A DNA stretch of 64,000 nucleotides, from assembly GCA_022457155.1 (NCBI GenBank), contig JAJGOT010000010.1:1096001-1160000 (forward strand), read 5' to 3'. Source of the stretch: Cladopsammia gracilis (taxonomy: Eukaryota > Cnidaria > Anthozoa > Scleractinia > Dendrophylliidae). This document shows, piece by piece, positions 54,901 to 64,000 of this stretch (position 1 is its first letter; each line of letters starts with the position of its first letter). Made by a program: the position numbers and the translations under genes. The notes under the pieces are model-generated. The model saw only the letters and a program-made list of their open reading frames with translations. It ran no database searches and was not told where the DNA came from.

Positions 54901-55294
54901 TTCTAACTTTTGTGTCTGTGGATGAAGTTTAAAATGTGGCCATGCAAATGAAAGTTACTGAGCAGTACTTTCCTGTGGTACCGTATATTTTGCTGTACAA
55001 GGTGGTCCTAACATTTTTGTCTGTGGATAAAATTGAAGGTGTGACCATGCAAATTAACTTTTTTGTTTCTATGTTAACCTCTTTTGGTATTAAAATGATT
55101 AATACATATTTTCTTTCCGTTTCTTACAGAGAATACCGTTTGCCCCAAGGTGACCAAATATGGCGCCGAGTGTCCGCTGGACGTGGATAACGAGTGCCTG
55201 TCGGATCAGCAGTGTTCTACCGGACGGAAATGCTGTCCATCACCTTATGATGACGAGGCCTGCCAGCTACTTTGCTTAGAACCTCAACCACAAA
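51879..55294 (+). CDS. Signal peptide plus WAP exons of a second WAP gene (3' part not seen)
   Basis: Exons 51879-51945 and 55130-55294. Exon 1 is a 22-residue signal peptide, MTLLKAATIVFSIGLIIHG and LKA, with a phase-1 donor gtaagt. Exon 2 encodes QNTVCPKVTKYGAECP through ECLSDQQCSTGRKCC to LLCLEP, with all eight WAP Cys, and ends at a phase-1 donor. The module order and phases equal the WAP-vWA gene, so a vWA exon is expected next, but none is visible on the + strand up to 64000. Either it lies beyond the window or the gene has been split. Confidence 0.87.
51946..52933 (+). other. Second WAP gene intron 1, first part
   Basis: No exon or repeat recognised. Confidence 0.5.
52934..53523. mobile_element. 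TTAA-flanked MITE (piggyBac-like), copy 2
   Basis: TTAA at 52934-52937 then CCCTATTCGGCCTGGG; right end GGCCGAATAGGG then TTAA. Same interior as copy 1, inverted, keeping both CAAGATGGCGG sites and ATGACGTCAT. It also sits in intron 1 of its WAP gene. Confidence 0.9.
53590..54027. mobile_element. CCGGGGGGGTACT MITE, copy 2, with 8-bp target duplication
   Basis: CTAAGACA at 53582-53589 is repeated at 54028-54035. Ends CCGGGGGGGGGG then TACTCC and the complement. The intact duplication suggests a fairly recent insertion. 8 bp fits hAT-type elements. Confidence 0.9.
54036..54882 (+). other. Second WAP gene intron 1, later part
   Basis: A ~18-bp tandem duplication (ctaaattcaattggctgat) at 54440-54480; nothing else recognised. 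Confidence 0.5.
54883..55050 (-). repeat. Two units of the 106-bp repeat family
   Basis: gctgtacaaggtggttctaa and gctgtacaaggtggtcctaa begin the two units. Reverse orientation relative to the array at 14305; it ends about 80 bp before the WAP exon acceptor. Confidence 0.8.
55130..55294 (+). CDS. Second WAP gene exon 2: WAP domain
   Basis: Fifty-five codons, phase 1 at both ends, acceptor tttcttacag, donor gtaaga. Cys at VC, EC, EC, QC, KCC, AC and LC. Confidence 0.93.
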
Positions 55295-56654
55295 GTAAGA
55301 AATTAACTCTTAGATCAGATTTTTTAAGCAATAACAAAAGAGTCCAAAATAATTTTGAGGGTCTCTCAGAGGGGGTCCATGTTCCCTTGTTCCCATCAAA
55401 AATTGGCTTGTGTTCCCTTGTTCCCATCATTTTTCCTCACTTGTTCCCTACCTTACCAATCTGATCGACCCTTGCCCACCCAATTCCCTCACCCCCCGGC
55501 CAAAAAAAAAAAATTACGCGTAACCACGCGAAAAGTCCGCGCGCTGCTGTACCGATCCCTTGTTGTGTTTATTGACCATGGTCATCCACGCACATTAAGA
55601 AAATGGTCGGTAGTGGCCGGCCCATTGGTTCAGTTCATTTTTTCAATTGCACGCACGAGCCTTTTTTCTAAACGTTCATTTCGCACGCCAGAATCACAGC
55701 ATTGCACGCGGTAGCTGCTGAAAACTGAGAGGCATGAAGCTTTTGAAGAATACTTGTAGTTACCTGTTTTTAAGCAAAACTGCAATGAGAAGGCGAGATT
55801 AGCATCTGTTACTTACATAATGATGCAAACTGATAGGAGTGATAGCCTGTTAATAAAATCGTTCAAGATTCAAGAGAGTAGGTAAACAGGGGTTTCATTA
55901 AGATTTTGAACAGGAGGGCAATGAGTTTGAGGTGGGCACACGATTGGAAGGGCCGAAGGGGACCTTCCCCTCTAGGGGGGTCCGGGAGCATGCCCCCCCC
56001 GGTAAATTTTATAAAGTTTAGTCTCCCGGAGATGCATTTTCCTGCATTTTGAAGCACGAACTTAAGCATCTTACTGTTGCTTGAAACACTGTAATTTGTT
56101 TGTTTAATCAACTGAATACAGATATCTGTAGTCATGGACATCAAGTTATCAAGTTCAACTTAACGGAGTACAAAAATATTGTTTAATCGATCATTCTGAC
56201 CTTTTTCCGGTCACCATAACACATGCACGTGGAACTTGTTTGCAACTCAGTGACATCATGAAGCGCAGAACATGATGCAGAGCACTAAGATGCATTGTGG
56301 GGCGATTTCAGTTGTTTGTCACGTTTCTTCTGTACAGGCAGCAACGGGGGGTAAATAAGGAAGAAGCTTCGTTGTATTTAAGTTGAAATTAAAATATGCT
56401 TCATTTTTTAGAACACATCATAAAGGTCAAGTTAGTAAATTATTTAACTTGTTGTCGAAAAAAGAAGGTTTAGATGTTCAAAGCAGCCGGGCAAAATCGT
56501 GTTCACCTTTTTTTAATGCTTGCTTTGATTAAGATGAACTCTTTTATAATATTGCTATTATTTTTAAGCGGCATCGTCAACCATGCACGCGTGAGTTCTG
56601 GACTTCCGGTCGTATTGCACGCGGTGTAGGCGGCTAAAAATGGCTCTGCACTGC
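55295..56654 (+). other. No recognisable exon
   Basis: A 30-bp two-copy cttgttccc repeat lies at 55378-55445. The vWA exon expected here is not seen. Confidence 0.5.
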
Positions 56655-57196
56655 AATTATAGGATGGTATGAATGTAAGGCAAGAAAATGACAGAAATCC
56701 ACATTGACATGTTTCAAAACCGAGTTTAAAGTCGATGTTTACTAACGCCATTGATATAATAACTATATTGCATGTAAAGTAGTCATTTATTTCTTTAATT
56801 TTAGATTGAGTAATTATTTTTAAGATTTAGTGTTCAGTTAGTTTTATTTTGTTTAATTCGGTGTTCTATTTTCAATGAGGTTTACTGTCTGGATTTCATT
56901 CATATTTCGTTGTGGCTAATTTTACTCGCAAGTAAAAAGTATAGAATTCAGTAGAAACAAAACCTTGGTTTAATTTTAAAGTCCTGGATTAGTGTCAATC
57001 AGCTTTCAAAAGACTGAGCCATGTGAATTACATCTTGTAAGAAAATAGGTAGAAGAAAATATGGTTACTTGAAACAAAGACCTGTAGAAAATATCATACT
57101 GTACATAGTAAACTCTAGTTCTCACTCTTGAGCTGAAATTTGAAAACCGAGAAGAGAGCAACAGCTGAATCGAAAATTTTCTTTTTCTACTATATA
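56655..57196 (+). repeat. ~540-bp segmental duplication, copy 1
   Basis: Near-identical to 58842-59379 (a few substitutions and small indels), direct orientation, 2.19 kb apart. Starts aattataggatggtatgaa. Confidence 0.92.
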
Positions 57197-57348
57197 TTTT
57201 CGCATTTGGTTTGACGTATTTTTTTCTGTGAATACAGTTAACCCTCTTAAGGCAGACACCTCTCTAATGATGACCTATTTGTCCAAGACAAAAGTTTTCC
57301 TTTCTAAATGAAGGAGAATTTAAGCAGTGTCGCATTTATAAACTAGCC

Positions 57349-57592
57349 TTATTTTGCGAGGCGCCATGCTAGTCCTGTAAACAACATAGCTGCGTGATAT
57401 CCAGGTCCAGTGAAAGTAGAGGTTCCGAAGAGGTGCATGCCTTCTGTATTTTGCCCGGTTATTTGGTAGCTGATTAACACTAATCCAGGATTAGAGTCAG
57501 TTTTGAATTCAGTTGAATAACTAATCGCCATCGATGTAAATTTTTCCGTAGTTTGTCTAAACTTCAGTTTCAACTTTGACTTGTCTTCACGT
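57349..57592 (-). CDS. Possible terminal exon of an unrecognised gene
   Basis: An 80-codon frame runs from an acceptor (tttttagctag) to TAA. It reads smoothly: TTEKFTSMAISYSTEFKTDS, later LISYQITGQNTEGMHLFG and FTGPGYHAAMLF. The SNPGLVLISYQ stretch resembles SPGLVSISFQ readable on the + strand in both copies of the nearby duplication (near 56980 and 59170). I recognise no family, and no upstream exon is identified. Confidence 0.4.
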
Positions 57593-58841
57593 CTAGCTAA
57601 AAATAAGCTTTTAACCTGCGATGCCTCGTCCGTACATTGATGATCTTAGATGGCGGGCCACATGGATAACATAGGCATGCATTGCGTGCATGAGCTATTT
57701 TGAAAATTACCCAAATGATATGAAATGGTGAAAGCAACAAAACAGCGGAAGTAAACTCGCACAAATAACCGCTTGCAGATATACGTTTTTTAAATCCTCC
57801 GGCCCGCTCCCTACTCCCCCAAAATACCTAGATCACGCGTGATTGGGTCCCGTTTCTCGAAAGTCTCGATAGCTATCTTATGTGCGCAATGTATTCATTA
57901 AAGATTAAAATTTTGTTGGTTTTGAAAGCGAAGCAATAAAATTCTAACTCGACGAAACAAGTCGAGCTGGTTTGAGGGCTAAGTGAATGATCCTGTATTA
58001 GATACTTTGAATGATGGACGAGAGCGCAATTGAGAATTAATGACAGGGCAGTAATTATAAGTTGAAATGCATGGTTGAAATGTGCATGGTTCAACATCTT
58101 TCAGCATTTGTTGATCAACAAATATTGAACGATGTTGCAACTTGTTGAATGAGTAGAAAACACATTCAACATTTTAACGCGATTGACTGACGATGTTCAA
58201 CAAGTTGCAACTTGTCAGTTCAACAGAATAGAGTCTGTCATTATTTTTTTCACAACGCTCAATTCAACTCGGCATGATAATTAAGCTATTCAACATTTGT
58301 TAAACAGCAGTCGCAACACCTACGCGCTGATCAACAAATGTTCACGAACCCGCGTGTATCATAGCTTAATAGTTGTTTTAAGGCTCAGCCTAAAACAATA
58401 ATAATTTCCTCTTTCTACTCGCTCGCAGCGTGTCTAAAACAAAATAAGAGAAGGCTAATGAGGCCTGGTAGCAGTCATTTTAGAGAGCAAGAAAGGCAGG
58501 CGAGAGGAATAAGATTCTGTATATGTGACCAGTTTTAAGCATATAATTATTTTTTCCAAAATATTGAAATTGTTTACCAGTCCCCTACGACGTATTCCAG
58601 GCCTTATTTATTGCCTCGAAAAATGACTGCTACCCAAGCCAAAGTCGATGAAAATATTTTATTGAATCGCATTAAAATGTTACAAAATGATATTGGATAT
58701 TGCGAGAAACTGTTCAATTCAATTATCTTGTTTTTATCCTGCCTTTTTCTGAACAATAATGTTCTTGGCTCGGTATTTCGGAAGCTAATCATAGCGCGTG
58801 TTCATCCGAGCTTTGCGTCTGTCTCGCTTTCTCAAAGTACT
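57593..58841 (+). other. No recognisable gene; short inverted and direct repeats
   Basis: 58075-58345 repeats gttcaacaagttgcaactt-type text in both orientations. The frame at 58611-58859 begins in poor context and has no domain. Confidence 0.45.
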
Positions 58842-59379
58842 AATTATAGGATGGTATGAAAGTAAGGCAAGAAAATGACAGAAATCCACATTGACATGTT
58901 TCAAAACCGAGTTTAAAGTCGATGTTTTCTAACGCCATTGATATAATAACTATATTGCATGTAAAGTAGTCATTTATTTCTTTAATTTTAGATTGAGTAA
59001 TTATTTTTATTTAGTGTTCAGTTAGTTTTATTTTGTTTAATTCGGTGTTATATTTTCAATGAGGTTTTCTGTCTGGATTTCATTCATATTTCGTTGTGGC
59101 TAATTTCACTCGCAAGTAAAATGTATAGAATTCAGTAGAAACAAAACCATGGTTTAATTTTAAAGTCCTGGATTAGTGTCAATCAGCTTTCAAAAGACCG
59201 AGCCATGTGAATTACATCTTGTAAGAAAATGGGTAGAAGAAAATATGGTTACTTGAAACAAAGACCTGTAGAAAATATCATACTGTACATAGTAAACTCT
59301 AGTTCTCACTCGTGAGCAGAAATTTGAAAACCGAGAAGAGAGCAACAGCTGAATCGAAATTTTTCTTTTTCTACTATAT
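58842..59379 (+). repeat. ~540-bp segmental duplication, copy 2
   Basis: See copy 1 at 56655. Differences include agtaagg for tgtaagg at the start and a missing aag near 59005. Confidence 0.92.
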
Positions 59380-60985
59380 TAATTAACAAAAATTGTTTCC
59401 CCTTCGAAACAAAAAAAAAGGTCTTCATCGATATACATTACTTGCAATCACTTTGATGTGAAAATTTTTCCAATTCTTTTCCACACATTTTATAATTATA
59501 TCATTGTCAGAAAAGAAATTCTTCGTGTTCTGATTTCATACTGACAGCAGCTTTGTCTGTCTTTGATTCTTCCCAATGGATTGAACTCGGTTGAAAGGCT
59601 AGCGCATGTCGATCACTTTTCACTCATTTGAAATCCAGCTAAACAACTTCATGGTGACTTCATGACCAAGGAAACGCCCTAAAAATAGAAAAGATATAAA
59701 ATCAGTAGACGGATGACGGATTTCACTAGACTCGGCCTCCTGTTCTTCAAGCTCTTCAATTAACTATTATAGCGCAAAAGCGGTATCATGCAAGCTTGAG
59801 AGCTATAATAGTTTTATAATTCAACGCATTGGTAACAAAACACAGTTTGAAGAAAAAATATCGAGGCCGGTCCGTCATTTTTGCATTCTCTTGTCAAAAT
59901 GCGAAATTTACCGCCATCGTTGGATATACGTCATGTAGACATAGCGTATATCAATAACTTTATTACCATATTTGGGCAGTGTATCAATGTGTTGAATTAT
60001 TAACTACCATTATCCGCGCCTCCTGATCATAACTAATAAGCATTTTCGTTTCCAAAGACCTTGTTGCTGAACAAAAGGAATGCTGCATGACACAGTATTG
60101 TCAGTATTGGTAATGCTATAACGGTCCGCCCAAAAGTGAGAAACATAGTCCCCATATTTTACGTATACCACTTTTCGAGGCATGCTTACATGAATTTGTG
60201 CTGTTTTCTTTAGAAAACAATCCATTTTCCCTCAGAATAAGGGTTATTTTCGTGTTTTTGTAACGAATCTGGTTCAGTTTGAAGACGAACTTGAAAAAAA
60301 AATTGAAACCACCAGAGTAAGCAATAAATGATCAAACTCTAATGGCAAGAAAGTGGATATTGAAGTTCGCCTTACAAACGTTATTGGCATGTATTGCCAG
60401 TGAGAACATTCATATAACCAATTCCCTCCCTCACATCTCCAATCCAACAGCCTTCCCAATCCCAGCCAGCCAGACACACAGATAGACACACCATTTGTTC
60501 CCCAGGTTTCCAATCCGGACTTCTTTGGATAGGCGTGTTCTGAAGTTTGTTTGTTAAATTATTATTATTAGTGGTTCTCATCTAGCTCCGAGGAGATTTC
60601 CTATCTCCACAAAGAATATTTAGGTTAACAGTTTAATTTAATTTGTCTTGAATGTCACTTGCTGGTGATGATTGACCTAGCTGTCATAAATACGTCATAT
60701 AAACATACCGATTGAACTTGTCGTTATGACTGTAACTTGCCAAACGTGGTGAGAGAAGTTCCAACTCATTCCAACTCCTACTCAAAACATGTTCATCCAC
60801 TGAGTTTCTCTTTCCAGCTGCTGATAAATATTGTTGTAATCTGCAAACTTAAAAAGCAATCAGTCAGTACAAGTTATGAAAAGGTAGCAGTTCTCCTAAT
60901 GTAACTCGTGATAATTTTTCATCTCCAGTTCTTGTCCGTGATACCCACGATAGACAAAAATAATTGCAACTCCTGCAATTGGCCT
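59380..60985 (+). other. No recognisable gene
   Basis: Frames at 60010-60225 and 60274-60581 (- strand) show no known domain. Confidence 0.45.
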
Positions 60986-62440
60986 AGTTCCGTAGGCAAT
61001 TAGTGGTAGAGCTCTTTCAATTACGGCATAGGCTCGAATTCCTTACAACTGAGCGCTTTACTGATAACTGATAACTGTTTCCACGAAGGTTTCCACGATC
61101 ATTTTAACTAACTCATTTATTCTTTCATCCGTAGTTCACATTTTAATGTAAAATAATTATATTATTATTACAGAGCAATAAGAAATTTCAATTTAATATT
61201 TGCATTTTTGATTCAAAAAATTAAAACGAAATTGTATAACCCTCACTTCAGTACGCACTGTCCCCTAGCGGTAGTGGCAGCCATGATAGAGCTCGCCAGT
61301 GACCCGTAAAAAGCCTGAAGTGCCTTCATAACAGCACTGTATACTATCGGTTGGCTCTGGGTTGAGCTACCCTCCATTCAACTGTGCCGATTAATGTCGG
61401 CGACCTGCCAGAAGATGTCCCCGTTTTCATCCTGGGTTCGGATGGATGATAGTTTGGTGCAGAAGCCATAAATGTTGCTCTGAAAACTTGTAAAACACAG
61501 CAAGTCACTACTGGATTATAATGATCGCATGTCAATTTTTCAAAAGTAAATATGGAAAAGTCATGATCTTCTCAGTGTCGTGATTGTTTGTGATATTCTA
61601 CAAAAGACAATTTAATAATACCAGAGAAATCAGTTGCTTGAACTCAGTTTAGTTTGCAACATATGGCAAACTTTACGGGTTCGAATCCCGTGCAAGGCAG
61701 AATTTAATATTCTGTGTTTTATTTTACAACTTCCTGTACCATCGATATTTCCAGGATCGCCGTTTGATTCATTCATCCATTTGTTCATGTAGTTTATAAA
61801 TATGACTTTTTCAAGCTAGGTTACTACACCATTATTATTAAACTCAACAACAAGTCTTTCTCTGAAAATGCAATCTGATCTTCCAACTGTTATATTTTGG
61901 GATTTTCGGCGATACAGAAAATTGAAACAAAATTGTGACCCCCCGCTTGAATACTGACCGTCCGTTCGGCGGTAGTACTTGATTGCCGGTACTCTATTAT
62001 CCGGTGTGACCCGGATGAAACTACCTTACATCCTAGGCGATCACAGTACAGTATAGTATCGGTTAGCTCTGGATTGAGCCGTCCAGTCAACTGCGTTGAT
62101 CTGCGATAACTGTACCCGTGTGCAATGCCGCTAGAATGTCACCGGTTTCACCTTGCGGGACAGGGACGTCGTAGAACACTCCAAGCTGTACTCCATACCT
62201 ACGGGACGAGAAAGTGAGACAAGCACCAAGTGGAACGCACGAAACCCTCCACCTAGCTTTGGGTCACCACATTTGCAGCTATTGGCCATCTTTCCGTTAT
62301 TAATTTTGTTTTATCGATAGTTGTGTGCTCGATTTCTTTAGTTACTTTAGCAGTTGAATCCAACGGCAAAACAGACGTAGGTAGCTAAGGTCGCCACCTG
62401 TCAATATGACCCGAGTTTGAATTCCCGGTGGTAACGGATT
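60986..62440. repeat. Tandem ~650-730-bp tRNA-like repeat units, diverged
   Basis: Box-B-like ggctcgaattcc (61031), gggttcgaatccc (61676) and gagtttgaattccc (62410) recur at about 650 and 730 bp. Between them a block with tatcggttggctctgggttg (61347) / tatcggttagctctggattg (62058) is duplicated. No complete cloverleaf could be drawn. Confidence 0.55.
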
Positions 62441-63770
62441 TAATGAATGACTTTTGTGTTAATTTAAATTACATGATATGAATAGAATTATATCTTGCCT
62501 TGCAAATCGCGCTGGACGAACGTTGGACGTATAGTATCTTGAATCCTGACCTTTAACTCGGCATCCTGTAAAGGATTGAAATTCAGTTATTTCCGCCACT
62601 TAAGGTTATTTTCTAACCTTTTGTTTTAATTTTCTAATTCGATTTTTATGTTCAATCGAAAGAAGAAAAAAGTGCTTTTAAGTTTCTCTTGTAATGTCAC
62701 TATATTTGATATATGGGTTTCTCAAAGCTCCCAAATTTCGACCCCTAAAGCTATTATAAACTCAGTCTGCTTGAAACCATTAAAACTATTCTGTACAAAA
62801 CTTGGCATTTCGTGTCAAAAAGGTTTTCAGGACGTTTAAGAAAGGCACGCCTGTATATGAGATGTTCTATCCTGGACGATATAAAGAGGCTTGCTAAGCT
62901 TAGACCTAAGTAGATATCCCCAGTCATAGGGTGGCCGAGCGATAAACGAGACAGGGGACACGCGCGAAACAATTGCCTCGCGCGTGTTTATGATATTTCT
63001 GTTTTTGCTTGACTATGCCTGATGAACAAATGAAACAGATCCTGAGTGCAAGGTAACTGGCAATATTGATGTCTATTTGTATGTGGAGTGTTATTAAAAT
63101 ATCAGAGTTTTACGTACCTCTAACTTTGTGTTTGGAACATAAAACTATTTGTTTTTTGCATCTTCCAGACTAGTCACTGCTGAGTACCGGATTTGCGATG
63201 TGTGTGTTATACCTAGTACAAAAAGGGAAAGACAATTAATCAAACTGATTTAAAAGAGACCATCAGTCTGAATTTCAAAATAAGCCTAGTGTAGCGTGGC
63301 AAGTTTAGTTATTTCTTTCACGGAGGTTTTTACTAAAGATTGTTTTCCGGAATAATCTCTGAGTTCGCGCCACACTATTGACGAATTCCTCTAATGCAGG
63401 AGAAAGAGAAAATTTGTCATAAGTACTTACATTGCAAATGTCCTGCTTTTTCTGTCAGACTTAGACTGATACTGATTCTTCGTTCCTTAGCAATTCTCAG
63501 TTTGTTATCTGCAAAACTGGGATCAGAAAAGGGAAATTAACGCAATAATAACGAACCCGTTATTGCCAATTCATTAATAATATTTTTATACCAAGACACT
63601 ACAATGATGTTCTTATTGACCAAGGTAAACGATTCACTGAAGACAGTCAGTTCTAAATCTCATTAATAATAATAATTCAGGAAATCATTACCGTGAAGGT
63701 TATAATTTTCATAGGTTTTGGCGATTTTATTCCTTCGTTTTCTCCACATTTAATGATCAGTTTGAGAAGC
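62441..63770 (+). other. No recognisable feature
   Basis: Frames on both strands (62648-62839, 62754-62972) show no domain. Confidence 0.5.
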
Positions 63771-63890
63771 TATATCAAACACTCAAAGTAATGTTTCATC
63801 AGATATCCAAACACCTCGAAGTGTGCTATTTTCAACCCACTTTTTGGTGTTTGGATATCCTGAATTAACACTCTCCTTGTGTTTGATATG
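63771..63890. mobile_element. Fold-back element (GTTTCATCAGAT family), second copy
   Basis: tatatcaaacactcaaagta … gatatccaaacacc pairs with ggtgtttggatatcc … gtgtttgatat. Related to 13611-13752. Confidence 0.75.
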
Positions 63891-64000
63891 AGGGAGCACG
63901 TTTTAACGCAGCTTCATTATCAAAAGTACTTCTACTGCTGTAAAAGTGCCCGGTCTAAATGACAGATAGATTCGATCAGCAAATTAAAACTATACAAATG

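Noticed and set aside
56327..56352. A tiny Gly-containing exon (gcagcaacggggg between cag and gta) as the next exon of the second WAP gene
   Set aside because: Too short to support, and no following exon in frame.
1..64000. CRISPR arrays, operons or ribosome binding sites
   Set aside because: The window is eukaryotic: spliced genes, TATA and AATAAA signals. Tandem repeats here lack the repeat-spacer pattern of CRISPR.

Overview
This is intron-rich, AT-rich animal genomic DNA. The gene content (a fibrillar collagen with a short C-propeptide, next to secreted WAP plus von Willebrand A proteins) and the very dense short inverted-repeat transposons fit an anthozoan cnidarian, most likely a stony coral or sea anemone. 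That assignment is inference. No single sequence here proves the species.

Layout. (1) 427-20113, + strand: the 3' part of a fibrillar collagen gene. Sixteen exons are readable: eight pure Gly-X-Y exons, three exons leaving the triple helix, and five encoding the COLFI C-propeptide, ending at a stop codon. The 5' end lies off the window. (2) 20114-32722: a repeat-filled intergenic stretch holding one candidate TATA promoter with a first coding exon (21311-21558) whose continuation I cannot find. (3) 32723-40384, + strand: a complete four-exon gene for a secreted protein of 269 residues: signal peptide, one WAP four-disulfide core, one vWA domain. (4) 45544-47254, - strand: three exons of a paralogous vWA domain with no visible signal peptide or WAP exon. 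(5) 51879-55294, + strand: a signal-peptide exon and a WAP exon of another paralogue with no visible vWA exon. Items 4 and 5 are complementary halves in opposite orientation, with matching intron phase and a combined length close to gene 3. (6) 55295-64000: mostly noncoding, with a recent 540-bp duplication, one possible - strand exon and tRNA-like repeats.

How the genes relate. All recognisable genes encode secreted extracellular-matrix proteins. As I recall, WAP modules occur in the N-propeptides of some cnidarian fibrillar collagens, so soluble WAP-vWA proteins beside a collagen gene suggest a local matrix-gene cluster. The linkage is seen; the functional link is inference.

The introns and spacers are a dense record of nonautonomous DNA transposons (TTAA-flanked, TA-flanked, 8-bp and 9-bp target duplications), fold-back elements, tRNA-derived repeats and minisatellites with units of 10 to 106 bp. 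Several sit against splice sites or supply regulatory-looking motifs. Repeat boundaries were found by eye and are approximate unless a target-site duplication is quoted.
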